From Ruminococcus sp. (GTDB taxonomy: Bacteria; Bacillota; Clostridia; Oscillospirales; Ruminococcaceae): DNA of 44,738 nt. The position numbers were made by a program, and so were the translations under genes. The notes beneath the pieces were generated by a model. That model was not told where the DNA came from. It did not search any database and saw nothing but the letters and a program-made list of their open reading frames with translations. The stretch lies in the NCBI GenBank assembly GCA_017543595.1, contig JAFYFU010000019.1, positions 99,622-144,359 of the forward strand, given 5' to 3'. How positions within the stretch are numbered: the first letter of the stretch is position 1; every line of letters starts with the position of its first letter. This document shows positions 22,524-31,172 of this stretch, in pieces.

Positions 22524-23912
22524 GTGCAGAATAAAAAAGACCTGTACAAAAGATTTATTTCTTTTTTCTCGGCAGTTTTTCTTCTTATACTGCTGACAGC
22601 GGCATTCGCTTTTGTCTGGTACAAATATTACTGTGACGAAATCGTTCTGCCGTACTACCGGCGTGGAAACTGGGTTCTTATCGGAATATACAGCCTCATG
22701 ACAACACTTTTTTTCAAGGTCTACGGCGGCTGGAAACTCGGATATTTAAAGAAAACGGATATGCTCTATTCACAGCTTATTGCAATGGTCTGTGTCGATT
22801 TTGTCGCCTATTTTCTGATAAGCCTTATCGGGCGTAACTTCATGAAAGGAACTCCGATAATTTTCCTTACACTTGCTGATTTCGGAATCATATCAATCTG
22901 GAATCTGATAACATCAAAAGTATATTTTATATTATACCCGCCGAGACGGCTGATAATACTCTACGGAAGCCGTCAGGCAGCCTCGCTTGTTCTGAAAATG
23001 AGCCAGCGTGTCGATAAATACATGATATGCGAATCGGTAAGCATAGCCGAACCGACTGAAAAAATCAGGGAGCTTATACTAAAATACGAGGGCGTTATAA
23101 TATGCGATATCCCCGCAAAATTAAGAAATGACTACGTTAAATTCTGCTTTGAACAGTCACGCAGGGCATATATCGCCCCGAAAATTTCGGATATTATAAT
23201 AAGAGGAGCGGACGATATAAGGCTTTTTGATACTCCCCTGCTCCTTTGCAGAAATTACGGTCTTGACTTTGAACAGCGAATGATAAAGAGAATTTTCGAT
23301 ATAGTATTCTCGCTTGTGTTTATAGTCATAACATTCCCCGTAATGCTTCCCGTTTCCATAGCAATAAAAAGCTATGACAAAGGTCCTATATTTTACAGGC
23401 AGAAACGCCTTACAACCAACGGAAAACAGTTCTATGTGTACAAATTCCGCAGTATGATAGTAAATGCCGAAAAATCAGGCGTTCCCGAACTTGCCTCGGA
23501 CGATGACCCGAGGATTACGCCTGTCGGAAAGTTTCTCAGAAAAACAAGACTTGACGAACTCCCACAGCTTTTCAATATTTTAAAGGGCGATATGTCCGTA
23601 GTCGGTCCGAGACCCGAAAGACCCGAACTCACGGCACTGTATCAGAAAGAAATGCCCGAATTTACCTACCGCCTTAAAGTCAAGGCAGGACTTACAGGCT
23701 ACGCTCAGGTTACGGGAGCTTATGACACCTCCCCGTATGATAAATTAAAAATGGATTTGATGTACATTGAAAATTATTCAATTTTAATGGATATACAGAT
23801 AATTCTTATGACGCTCAAAACAATGCTTTTTCCGCCGAAATCAAACGCTTCCGCAGAAAAAGGCGTTATAATAAGAGATAAAAGCGTCAGGAAAGAGGAC
23901 AAAAACAAATGA
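22524..23912 (+). CDS. Polyprenyl-phosphate sugar-1-phosphate transferase (priming transferase)
   Basis: The enzyme should start polysaccharide synthesis by transferring a sugar-1-phosphate to undecaprenyl phosphate on the inner membrane face. The 462-residue protein has about four N-terminal transmembrane helices, a central nucleotide-sugar-like fold, another helix at about 255-280, and the bacterial sugar transferase domain with FYRQKRLTTNGKQFYVYKFR and KTRLDELPQLFNILKGDMS, then VGPRPERPEL. This is the WcaJ/WbaP/CpsE architecture. Start GTG 22524 has AGGAG 8 nt upstream; an overlapping ATG at 22522 is out of frame. The last 4 bp overlap manC. Confidence 0.9.
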   Translation: MQNKKDLYKRFISFFSAVFLLILLTAAFAFVWYKYYCDEIVLPYYRRGNWVLIGIYSLMTTLFFKVYGGWKLGYLKKTDMLYSQLIAMVCVDFVAYFLISLIGRNFMKGTPIIFLTLADFGIISIWNLITSKVYFILYPPRRLIILYGSRQAASLVLKMSQRVDKYMICESVSIAEPTEKIRELILKYEGVIICDIPAKLRNDYVKFCFEQSRRAYIAPKISDIIIRGADDIRLFDTPLLLCRNYGLDFEQRMIKRIFDIVFSLVFIVITFPVMLPVSIAIKSYDKGPIFYRQKRLTTNGKQFYVYKFRSMIVNAEKSGVPELASDDDPRITPVGKFLRKTRLDELPQLFNILKGDMSVVGPRPERPELTALYQKEMPEFTYRLKVKAGLTGYAQVTGAYDTSPYDKLKMDLMYIENYSILMDIQIILMTLKTMLFPPKSNASAEKGVIIRDKSVRKEDKNK

Positions 23913-24973
23913 AAATAACAGCAGTTATAATGGCAGGAGGCAGGGGCGAACGCTTCTGGCCCAAAAGCAGAAACGACAAACCAAAACAGTTTCTTTCACT
24001 CACTCAGGACAAGGAAACCATGATTCAGAAAACCGTCAAGAGACTCCTGCCCGTAGTCGAAAAAGATGATATATATATCGTCACAAATGCATCATATACA
24101 AGCCTTGTCAGCGAACAGCTCCCTGATATTCCGAAAGAGAATATCCTCGCAGAACCCTGTGCAAGAAATACAGCCCCGTGCATAGCCTATGCAGCGGCGA
24201 TAATAAACAAAAAATATGATGATGCAATAATGCTTGTCCTCCCCTCAGACCACCTCATAAAATACGAGGATATATATATAAGTACCATCAAAAAAGCCAT
24301 AAAATCCGCAAAAGAGGGCAAAAACCTCATAACGATAGGCATAACGCCCACCTACCCCGAAACAGGCTACGGATATATAAATTTCGGAGAAGAAAAGGGA
24401 GATGTATTTGAAGTTAAAAAATTTGTCGAAAAACCCGACCTTAAAACCGCAAAATCCTATCTCTCATCAGGAAAATATCTCTGGAACAGCGGTATGTTCG
24501 TATGGAAAATTTCTTCAATAATGCAGAATTTCAGGGAGTTTATGCCCGATATACACAAAGGCGCACTCAGAATAGGCGAAAATTTCGGAACGGAAAATTT
24601 CGATTCCGTCCTTAAAGAAGAATTTGAAAATTTCAGGAGCGAATCAATAGATTTCGGCATAATGGAAAAAGCCGATGATATATACACTATCCCCGGAAGT
24701 TTCGGCTGGGACGATGTGGGAAGCTGGCTCGCCATGGAAAGAATCAACGAAACAGACGAATTTAAAAATTTCACCGAAGGCGATGTTTTGATGTATGATA
24801 CAAAAAGAACTACCGTCTGCGGAGGAAAACGCCTTATAGCCGCTGTCGGCGCAAGGGATATAATTATTGTTGATACAGATGATGTACTCCTTGTATGCTC
24901 TAAAAACAGCACTCAGGACGTTAAACAGATTATCGCACAGCTTAAAGAAAAAAACAGAAACAATCTTGTGTAA
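23909..24973 (+). CDS. manC: Mannose-1-phosphate guanylyltransferase
   Basis: This enzyme makes GDP-mannose from mannose-1-phosphate and GTP. The 354-residue protein begins with the nucleotidyltransferase signature MAGGRGERFWPKSRNDKPKQ and carries VLPSDH for metal binding and FVEKPD for sugar binding. It lacks the C-terminal phosphomannose isomerase domain of bifunctional ManC, so it is the short type. It overlaps the sugar transferase by 4 bp and is followed by gmd, which uses its product. Confidence 0.94.
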   Translation: MKITAVIMAGGRGERFWPKSRNDKPKQFLSLTQDKETMIQKTVKRLLPVVEKDDIYIVTNASYTSLVSEQLPDIPKENILAEPCARNTAPCIAYAAAIINKKYDDAIMLVLPSDHLIKYEDIYISTIKKAIKSAKEGKNLITIGITPTYPETGYGYINFGEEKGDVFEVKKFVEKPDLKTAKSYLSSGKYLWNSGMFVWKISSIMQNFREFMPDIHKGALRIGENFGTENFDSVLKEEFENFRSESIDFGIMEKADDIYTIPGSFGWDDVGSWLAMERINETDEFKNFTEGDVLMYDTKRTTVCGGKRLIAAVGARDIIIVDTDDVLLVCSKNSTQDVKQIIAQLKEKNRNNLV

Positions 24974-24992
24974 ATAAAGAAGGAGATTTATT

Positions 24993-26033
24993 ATGAAAAA
25001 CGCACTCAACACAGGCATTACAGGTCAGGACGGCTCATATCTTGCGGAACACCTGCTCGAAAAGTGCTACAATGTATACGGAATATGGAGAAGAAAAGCT
25101 ACCGTTGACTACGGAAATATAGCTCATCTCAAAGACAAAGTTAATCTTATCTATGCCGATATGACAGACCCGATTTCGCTTATATCCGCCATGAAAATAT
25201 CTCAGGCTGATGAAGTCTATAACCTCGCCGCACAGTCATTCGTTGCGACAAGCTGGGATACTCCCCTCGGTACTGCCGATATAGATGCTCTCGGCGTAAC
25301 GAATATGCTCGAAGCCATAAGAATCGTCAAGCCCGATGCAAGATTCTATCAGGCATCGACTTCTGAAATGTTCGGACTTGTTCAGGAAATCCCGCAGACC
25401 GAAAAAACTCCTTTCTATCCGAGAAGTCCCTACGGAGTTGCAAAATTGTACGGTCACTGGATAACCAAAAATTACAGGGAAAGCTATGATATGTTCGCCT
25501 GTTCGGGAATTTTGTTCAATCATGAATCCGAAAGGCGTGGAATTGAATTTGTAACAAGAAAAATAACTCAGTCCGCCGCAAGAATAAAACTCGGCTTGCA
25601 GGACTGCGTTGAACTCGGAAACATGGATTCAAAGCGTGACTGGGGTCACTCTCAGGACTATGTAAGGGCTATGTGGCTCATGTTACAGCAGGAAAAACCC
25701 GATGACTACGTTATCGCCACAAACGAAACAAGAACCGTCCGTGAATTTGTCGAAACCGCTTTCGGACACGTTGGAATCGAAATTGAATGGAACGGCAAAG
25801 GCATTGACGAAAAAGGCATTGACAAAGCCACGGGAAAAACTGTCGTAAAAGTAAACAGAAAATTCTTCCGCCCCGCAGAAGTTGATATTCTCCTCGGAAA
25901 CCCCGAAAAAGCCGAAAAAATCCTCGGCTGGAAAAGAGATATATCTTTCTCTCAGCTTGTCGAAAGAATGGTTAAAAATGACCTCGCAATCGCTGAAAAT
26001 GAAATAAAAATCAAAAACGCACTCGCTGAATAA
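24993..26033 (+). CDS. gmd: GDP-mannose 4,6-dehydratase
   Basis: Gmd converts GDP-mannose to GDP-4-keto-6-deoxymannose. The 346-residue protein has the NADP-binding TGITGQDGSYLAEHLL motif. The leading residues read ALNTGITG where ALITGITG is usual. The catalytic Thr/Ser region ASTSEMFG and the YGVAKLYGHW (YxxxK) motif follow, then NHESERRGIEFVTRKI, which is highly specific for Gmd. It sits 19 bp after manC and ahead of glycosyltransferases and the reductase rmd. Function is secure from these motifs. Confidence 0.95.
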   Translation: MKNALNTGITGQDGSYLAEHLLEKCYNVYGIWRRKATVDYGNIAHLKDKVNLIYADMTDPISLISAMKISQADEVYNLAAQSFVATSWDTPLGTADIDALGVTNMLEAIRIVKPDARFYQASTSEMFGLVQEIPQTEKTPFYPRSPYGVAKLYGHWITKNYRESYDMFACSGILFNHESERRGIEFVTRKITQSAARIKLGLQDCVELGNMDSKRDWGHSQDYVRAMWLMLQQEKPDDYVIATNETRTVREFVETAFGHVGIEIEWNGKGIDEKGIDKATGKTVVKVNRKFFRPAEVDILLGNPEKAEKILGWKRDISFSQLVERMVKNDLAIAENEIKIKNALAE

Positions 26034-26063
26034 AGCCAAATTAAAATCTGCTTATAAAAATCC

Positions 26064-26125
26064 GAGGTCTTTTGAAAACAACAATTACAGCAAGTTATAT
26101 ACGGATTTGTTTTTGACATGACCTC
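26064..26125 (+). promoter_or_regulatory. Possible stem structure before the 80-residue gene
   Basis: GAGGTC (26064-26069) can pair with GACCTC (26120-26125), and inside it AAAACAA (26075-26081) with TTGTTTT (26107-26113). The fold ends about 11 bp before the GGAGG of the next gene. It may limit or protect the operon mRNA here. Confidence 0.3.
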
Positions 26126-26143
26126 TGAAAAGGGAGGAACACT

Positions 26144-26386
26144 ATGGACCTTAAAACTTCATTCTTTGGATATGATATGGAAATCGTTCTCGGAAGATTT
26201 GAACGCCTCAGAAAAATTCTCGACCAGATAGATGAAAGAAAAATAAACAAGGATACTGCACTGAATCTCTTTGATGCCATAACAACTGAACCTATAAGAC
26301 GCAGGCTCACAGGGTTCAACCGCAAGGCTGTCGATGCTGCTTTTTCAAGCATAAGGGAACAGCTCGTAAATTATCAGCCCAGATGA
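26144..26386 (+). CDS. Small protein of unknown function in polysaccharide operon
   Basis: The 80-residue protein is soluble and mostly helical, with a strong GGGAGG ribosome-binding site before ATG 26144. Two halves carry similar patterns: FFGYDMEIVLGRFERLRKIL near the start and LTGFNRKAVDAAFSSIREQL at the end. These recall the F-x-GY-x-x-x-x-V motif of DivIVA-type membrane-binding N-termini, but without the long coiled coil. I do not recognise the family. The stop overlaps the start of the next glycosyltransferase, so the two are translationally coupled. Confidence 0.7.
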   Translation: MDLKTSFFGYDMEIVLGRFERLRKILDQIDERKINKDTALNLFDAITTEPIRRRLTGFNRKAVDAAFSSIREQLVNYQPR

Positions 26387-27543
26387 TGAAAAGATTTAAT
26401 ATTGCTTTTGATGCTGTCCCCCTCATAAGTGACAAAATGACGGGCATAGGCTGGTGTGAGGCAGGTCAGACCACGGCTCTCGCAAAACTCCACCCCGAAA
26501 ACAAATATACCTATAATTATTTTTCCCGCAAAGACCACCATATAAAGCGTGAAAGAATAAAACCCTTTGCAGGAAAGAATATATCCGTGAAATGTTCGCA
26601 TTTTTCGGGGTATGTTTACCGTGCCCTGTCTGCGTTTCTGCCCGTGCCTTACAGCGCATTTTTCGGCAGAAAATCCGATATAACGCATTTTTTCAATTAT
26701 ATCGCTCCACCGTGCGTCCACGGAAAAACAGTCATAACCGTACATGACATGGTATACAAGGCTTTTCCCGAAACCGTAAGAACAAGGACTAAGCTTATGC
26801 TTGACATGGGGCTTAAAAAATCCATGAAAAGGGCAGATATAATCGTCACAGATTCAGAATTTTCAAAAACGGAAATAATTAAATATTTTCCTCAGCATGA
26901 GAAAAAAATAAGAGTTGTCCCCTGCGGTGTGGATTTGGACAAATTCAAGCCCTGCAAGGATTCCGAGAAAATTTCAGCCGTGAAAAAATCTCTCGGCATA
27001 GACGGCGAATATTTTCTCTATCTCGGAACTATCGAACCCCGAAAAAATCTCGAAAGGCTCATAGAGGCTTATTATGCTTTTGTAAAAAAAGTAAATAAAA
27101 AGCCTCCGTTTCTTGTGCTTGCAGGTGCAAAAGGCTGGCTGTATGATGATATTTTCGGGAAAGTAAAAAAACTCGGTCTTGAAAAATATGTCATATTCAC
27201 AAAATATGTGCCTTCGGAAGATATAAATGCCCTTATGAGTGGTGCATTGTCTTTTGTTTTCCCGTCCGTATATGAGGGATTCGGTATGCCTCCGCTTGAA
27301 GCTATGGCTTGCGGAGTGCCTGTTCTGGTGTCGGATTCTGCATCTCTGCCCGAAGTCACGGGCGACTGTGCCGTAATATGCGATGCCTGTTCCGTAAAAA
27401 GTATTGCAAAAGGGCTTTACAGGCTGTATTCCGATGAAAATTTAAGAAAAGATTTAAGCAGGCGTGGAATTGAACGTGCAAAAAATTTCACATGGGAAAA
27501 ATCCGCTGAATGTCTCTACAATGTTTACAAGGAGCTGTTTTGA
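26383..27543 (+). CDS. GT4-family glycosyltransferase (mannosyltransferase-like)
   Basis: The 386-residue protein is a GT-B fold enzyme of family 4. The C-terminal half carries [20 protein letters not shown] and the E-x7-E motif in [20 protein letters not shown], which binds the nucleotide sugar. The N-terminal half contains [11 protein letters not shown], typical of WbaZ/MtfB-like mannosyltransferases. The donor is probably GDP-mannose or GDP-D-rhamnose made by the same operon. Two ATG codons (26383 and 26386) overlap the stop codon of the preceding small gene. Confidence 0.85.
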   Translation: MMKRFNIAFDAVPLISDKMTGIGWCEAGQTTALAKLHPENKYTYNYFSRKDHHIKRERIKPFAGKNISVKCSHFSGYVYRALSAFLPVPYSAFFGRKSDITHFFNYIAPPCVHGKTVITVHDMVYKAFPETVRTRTKLMLDMGLKKSMKRADIIVTDSEFSKTEIIKYFPQHEKKIRVVPCGVDLDKFKPCKDSEKISAVKKSLGIDGEYFLYLGTIEPRKNLERLIEAYYAFVKKVNKKPPFLVLAGAKGWLYDDIFGKVKKLGLEKYVIFTKYVPSEDINALMSGALSFVFPSVYEGFGMPPLEAMACGVPVLVSDSASLPEVTGDCAVICDACSVKSIAKGLYRLYSDENLRKDLSRRGIERAKNFTWEKSAECLYNVYKELF

Positions 27544-28676
27544 TGAAAAATAATAAAAAAATCAGAATACTCGAAGTCAATAAAGCCTATTATCCCCATG
27601 TCGGCGGAATTGAAAGCCTTGTAAGGCAGTATTCCGAAAAACTTTCCGAAATTGAAAACACTGAAACGGAAGTGCTTGTCTGCCGTGAAAATATAGGTAA
27701 AACTTTTTCCGAAAGAATAAACGGTATTCATGTTACAAGGGCGGGAAGTCTCGGAACATATTTTTCCTGTCCCGTGTCATTTTCATTTATAAAATTATTT
27801 AAGCAAATGTCAAGAAGTGCAGATGTCGTGCATATTCATATGCCTTTTCCGCTTGCGGATTTGGCTGTACTGCTCTCGGGATACAAGGGCAGAGTTGTCA
27901 TTTCATGGCACAGCGATATTGTAAGGCAGAAAAAACTTATGTTTTTCTATAAGCCGATAATGAAAAAACTTTTAGACCGTGCCGACTGCATAATAACGGC
28001 AACTCAGGGTCATATAAGCGGTTCGGACTATCTCCCCGAATACAGAAACAAATGCGTTGTTATCCCCTACGGAATCAACCCCGAAGAATATTTGTCTGTA
28101 AAGCGTGTGCCGATACTCACCGAAAAATGTACCTATAAAGGGAGCATAAAAGTATTTTTCACGGGCAGGCTTGTATATTACAAGGGCGTTGATGTGCTTA
28201 TAAGGGCATTTTCAAAAGTTAAAAACTGCGAATTATTCATAGCAGGAACGGGGGAACTCGAAGAAAAACTCAAAGAACTTGTCAAAAGAAAAAATATTGA
28301 CGATATTGTGCATTTTGTGGGATTTCTCCCTGATGAACAGTTAAGGCAGGCTTATGCGGACTGCGATATATTTGTACTGCCGTCCGTTGCAAAAAGTGAG
28401 GCTTTCGGAATCGTTCAGCTTGAAGCTATGGTATACGGAAAGCCCGTAATAAATACCCGTCTTGATTCGGGTGTGCCGTATGTGAGTATTCACGGGCGGA
28501 CAGGCTTTACCGTCAAGCCGTCAAGTCCTGCACAGCTTGCAAAGGCTTTGAACATACTCGCACAAAATAAAAAACTCCGTGAGAAATTCGGCAGAAATGC
28601 TTTTCTGCGTGTGGAGAAATATTTCAACGAGAAAAATATTATCGAAAAACTCCGTGATATTCTTGAAAAAGACTAA
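27543..28676 (+). CDS. GT4-family glycosyltransferase
   Basis: A second GT-B enzyme, 377 residues from ATG 27543, which shares its A with the previous stop codon (TGATG) and has AAGGAG 8 nt upstream. It opens RILEVNKAYYPHVGGIESLV, the classical N-terminal glycine motif, and contains FFTGRLVYYKGVDVLIRAF and the E-x7-E motif in KSEAFGIVQLEAMVYGKPV. This pattern is common in mannosyl- and D-rhamnosyltransferases. With GDP-D-rhamnose made next door, a D-rhamnosyltransferase role is plausible but not shown. Confidence 0.85.
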   Translation: MKNNKKIRILEVNKAYYPHVGGIESLVRQYSEKLSEIENTETEVLVCRENIGKTFSERINGIHVTRAGSLGTYFSCPVSFSFIKLFKQMSRSADVVHIHMPFPLADLAVLLSGYKGRVVISWHSDIVRQKKLMFFYKPIMKKLLDRADCIITATQGHISGSDYLPEYRNKCVVIPYGINPEEYLSVKRVPILTEKCTYKGSIKVFFTGRLVYYKGVDVLIRAFSKVKNCELFIAGTGELEEKLKELVKRKNIDDIVHFVGFLPDEQLRQAYADCDIFVLPSVAKSEAFGIVQLEAMVYGKPVINTRLDSGVPYVSIHGRTGFTVKPSSPAQLAKALNILAQNKKLREKFGRNAFLRVEKYFNEKNIIEKLRDILEKD

Positions 28677-28686
28677 GAGGTAAAGT

Positions 28687-29613
28687 ATGAAATCACTTGT
28701 AATAGGCGGTGCAGGTTTTGTCGGCGGATATTTAATAAAAGAATTAATTAATTTCGGTCACGAAGTTTATGCCACCTGCCTTGAAAATGAAAAAATAAAC
28801 GAAAACTGCATTGTAAAAACTCTCGATATAACCGATAAAAATGCTGTTTCCGCCCTTATAGGGGAAATCTCCCCCGACTGCATATATCATCTTGCGGCAC
28901 AGAGTTCCGTTTCGCTGTCGTGGAAAAATCCTCAGCTTACTGCGGAAATAAATGTAATCGGTGCGATAAATGTCCTCGAAGCCGTAAAAGATTTAAAAAA
29001 TACACGCCTGATAATGATTGGTTCGGGCGAAGAATACGGCTTTATCCGTGAAAATTCCTGTCCCCTGAAAGAATCCGAACCACTCAACCCCGGAAATATC
29101 TACGCCGCAACAAAAGCCTGTCAGGAAATGATAAGCAGAATCTACACAAGGGCTTACAAAGCGGATATAATAATGGTAAGGGCTTTCAATCATTCGGGTG
29201 CGGGTCAGTCCTCTATGTTTGTAATATCGGATTTCTGCCGACAGATAGCGGAAATTGAAAAAAATCAGCGTCCGCCTGAAATTTCTGTCGGGAATCTCTC
29301 CGCTATGCGTGACTTTACAGATGTCCGTGATGTAGTCCGTGCATACAGGCTTTTGTCCGAAAAGGGAATTTCGGGAAAAGTCTATAATATAGGGCGTGGA
29401 AAAGCCGTAAGCATACAGTATATACTTGATACCGCCCTGTCTTTCTCGGAGAAAAATATATCCGTAATTCAGGATACGAAAAAAATGAGAGCCTCGGATA
29501 TTCCGATAATTGAACCCGATGTTTCGGAAATATACGGCGATACGGGCTGGACTGCCGAAATATCAATGGAACAGACTATAAAAGATACTCTTGACTATTG
29601 GAGAAACCATTAA
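28687..29613 (+). CDS. rmd: GDP-6-deoxy-D-mannose reductase
   Basis: Rmd reduces GDP-4-keto-6-deoxymannose to GDP-D-rhamnose. The 308-residue short-chain dehydrogenase has GGAGFVGGYL at the N-terminus, the catalytic YAATK and the substrate region FNHSGAGQSSMFVISDFCRQ. The block VGNLSAMRDFTDVRDVVRAY is characteristic of Rmd and differs from GDP-fucose synthase. It closes the biosynthetic order manC, gmd, rmd in this operon. An AGAGGT precedes its ATG, 10 bp after the previous gene. Confidence 0.9.
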   Translation: MKSLVIGGAGFVGGYLIKELINFGHEVYATCLENEKINENCIVKTLDITDKNAVSALIGEISPDCIYHLAAQSSVSLSWKNPQLTAEINVIGAINVLEAVKDLKNTRLIMIGSGEEYGFIRENSCPLKESEPLNPGNIYAATKACQEMISRIYTRAYKADIIMVRAFNHSGAGQSSMFVISDFCRQIAEIEKNQRPPEISVGNLSAMRDFTDVRDVVRAYRLLSEKGISGKVYNIGRGKAVSIQYILDTALSFSEKNISVIQDTKKMRASDIPIIEPDVSEIYGDTGWTAEISMEQTIKDTLDYWRNH

Positions 29614-29641
29614 TTCCGACAAAGGAAGTGAACAGCTAAAA

Positions 29642-29983
29642 ATGTCAGATTACAGGCTTACAAACGAGAAAATGAAAACCTATGACGGTGAAACTCCATC
29701 GCTTTTCAAGACGGGCGCAAAGCTTGCGGAAATCGGCGAAAAACAAAATACTGCAAATGAGGCACTCGCCGCAAATGTAAATTCCCTGATAAAGCGTGTC
29801 TGCGCCCTCGAAGAAGAACACCTGAAAACTGTTGAAATCATGAAGAAAATCGCAACAGAATTAAATGCTTTCAAAAAGGAACTCGACCGCCTGCGTCTTT
29901 CGGACAAACTTAATTCAAACGCTGTCGCAAGACTTGACAAGGCTGTAAGACTGTTAAACGAAAACAACAGCGAAAACGAATAA
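29642..29983 (+). CDS. Small coiled-coil protein of unknown function
   Basis: From ATG 29642 the protein has 113 residues, without signal or membrane segment. Residues about 30-105 have strong heptad character (for example LIKRVCALEEEHLKTVEIMK), so it is probably a coiled coil. GGAAG lies 12 nt upstream. It is the last gene of the polysaccharide operon and could act as an assembly or length-control factor, but there is no direct evidence. Longer in-frame starts overlap rmd and are less likely. Confidence 0.6.
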   Translation: MSDYRLTNEKMKTYDGETPSLFKTGAKLAEIGEKQNTANEALAANVNSLIKRVCALEEEHLKTVEIMKKIATELNAFKKELDRLRLSDKLNSNAVARLDKAVRLLNENNSENE

Positions 29984-30009
29984 TTTTTGAACAAATTTTT
30001 CCAAAACCC

Positions 30010-30038
30010 TTGACTTTAAAGCCGTTTTGTTATATTAT
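30010..30038 (+). promoter_or_regulatory. Promoter of the atp operon
   Basis: TTGACT at 30010-30015 with TATTAT at 30033-30038 (17-nt spacer); an alternative TATAAT at 30036-30041 gives 20 nt. It is the only good promoter between the polysaccharide operon and atpB. Confidence 0.65.
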
Positions 30039-30044
30039 AATAAT

Positions 30045-30123
30045 GTCGGATAAGTATTTTTACACTTTTTTAATTCCGACCTGAATGAATCAACGGAGAT
30101 TTACTCTCCGTTTTTATATTTTT
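30045..30123 (+). terminator. Leader with terminator-like attenuator before atpB
   Basis: A first hairpin pairs GTCGGA (30045-30050) with TCCGAC (30075-30080). A second pairs ACGGAGA (30093-30099) with TCTCCGT (30105-30111) and is followed by TTTTATATTTTTA, an intrinsic-terminator layout. It lies inside the transcript, between promoter and atpB, so some read-through is required for ATP synthase expression. It could also be the terminator of the upstream operon. Confidence 0.6.
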
Positions 30124-30155
30124 ATCAGATATTTCCACAGAAAGAAGGTGTTTTT

Positions 30156-30845
30156 ATGGATATAGGCGAAAAGCTTATGGAAGAACTTGAATGTCGTGTG
30201 GCGTTCACAATTCCTGTGCTTGGAGGTATTCCCGTTCCCGAATCCTGCGTTATGACATGGGGAATAATGCTTGTCGTGGTAATCGCCTCAATACTTATGG
30301 TGAGAAAACTGAAAAAAGTCCCGACAGGTTCTCAGTGTCTGCTTGAAATAGGCATAAACTGGATGAATAATTTTTTCCTTGAAATACTCGGACCGAGAGG
30401 AAAAAAATATCTGCCGATACTTGAAACTTTTCTTATTTACATCGGTATTTCCAATATAGTCGGACTTTTCGGACTCAGACCGCCTACAAAAGATATGGGC
30501 GTAACGGCTACCCTTGCAATTTTCGCAATACTTCTCATACAGTACAGCGGAATCAGGGAAAAAGGCTTTAAAGGCTGGCTTAAAAGCTTCAAAGAACCCA
30601 TGGGACTGCTTTTACCCATGAATATTCTCGAACTTTTAATCAAACCGCTTTCGCTTTGTATGCGACTTTTCGGAAACGTTCTCGGTGCTTTCGTGGTAAT
30701 GGAACTTATAAAAATGCTCCTGCCCGTAGGACTTCCCCTTGTTTTCAGCTTTTACTTTGATATTTTTGACGGTTGTATTCAGGCATATGTCTTTGTATTC
30801 CTTACATCTCTGTTCATGTCGGAGGCTATGGAAGAAGCAGAATAA
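30156..30845 (+). CDS. atpB: F1Fo ATP synthase subunit a
   Basis: Subunit a forms the half-channels of the membrane Fo sector. The 229-residue protein has five to six transmembrane helices. The essential arginine is in LSLCMRLFGNVLGAFVV, in the helix facing the c-ring. A glycine- and proline-rich loop, FGLRPPTKDMGVT, precedes it. AAGAAGGTG lies before ATG 30156. It opens the operon atpB-E-F-HA-G-x-D-C. Confidence 0.95.
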   Translation: MDIGEKLMEELECRVAFTIPVLGGIPVPESCVMTWGIMLVVVIASILMVRKLKKVPTGSQCLLEIGINWMNNFFLEILGPRGKKYLPILETFLIYIGISNIVGLFGLRPPTKDMGVTATLAIFAILLIQYSGIREKGFKGWLKSFKEPMGLLLPMNILELLIKPLSLCMRLFGNVLGAFVVMELIKMLLPVGLPLVFSFYFDIFDGCIQAYVFVFLTSLFMSEAMEEAE

Positions 30846-30912
30846 ACACGCTTATAATTAAAAATTAAACTATGCCGTAAAATCACGGCAGTATATAACG
30901 GAGGTAATTATT

Positions 30913-31134
30913 ATGTCACTCACAGCATTAGGTGCAGGTATTGCAGTTCTCACAGGCGCAGGCGCAGGTATCGGTATAGGTATCGCAACTTCAAAGGCAG
31001 CAGATGCTATTGCACGTCAGCCCGAAGCAAAAGGCGATATCAACAAAGCCCTTCTTCTCGGCTGTGCGCTCGCAGAAGCTACGGCTATTTACGGTTTTGT
31101 TATCGCAATACTCATAATATTCCTTTTAAAATAA
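30913..31134 (+). CDS. atpE: F1Fo ATP synthase subunit c
   Basis: Subunit c is a two-helix hairpin that makes the rotor ring. The 73-residue protein has a glycine-rich first helix, GAGAGIGIGIATSKAADAI, the polar loop ARQPEAKGDI, and the ion-binding glutamate in CALAEATAIYGFVIAI. The Gln of helix 1 and the Ser after Glu that mark Na+-specific rings are replaced here (Ile and Ala), which favours protons as coupling ion; that is inference. GGAGG precedes ATG 30913. Confidence 0.96.
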   Translation: MSLTALGAGIAVLTGAGAGIGIGIATSKAADAIARQPEAKGDINKALLLGCALAEATAIYGFVIAILIIFLLK

Positions 31135-31172
31135 TTAAAACACAAAAAATTTAACCGAAAGGAAGGATAACA

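Noticed and set aside
22522-22560. ATG one base pair upstream of the sugar transferase start, in another frame
   Set aside because: Its frame leads nowhere recognisable; the GTG at 22524 is in frame with the family's N-terminal helix.
24457-24912. 151-codon open frame on the minus strand inside manC
   Set aside because: Shadow of the conserved manC frame, without start signals.
26113-26118. TTGACA as a promoter for the 80-residue gene
   Set aside because: No acceptable -10 box 16-18 nt downstream; the bases are better explained as part of a stem.
28687-29613. GDP-L-fucose synthase
   Set aside because: The NLSAMRDFTDVRDVVRAY block and the substrate loop follow GDP-6-deoxymannose reductase, and no epimerase-type residues were recognised.
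30913-31134. Na+-type subunit c
   Set aside because: The helix-1 Gln and the Ser after the ion-binding Glu are absent, so the Na+ signature is incomplete.
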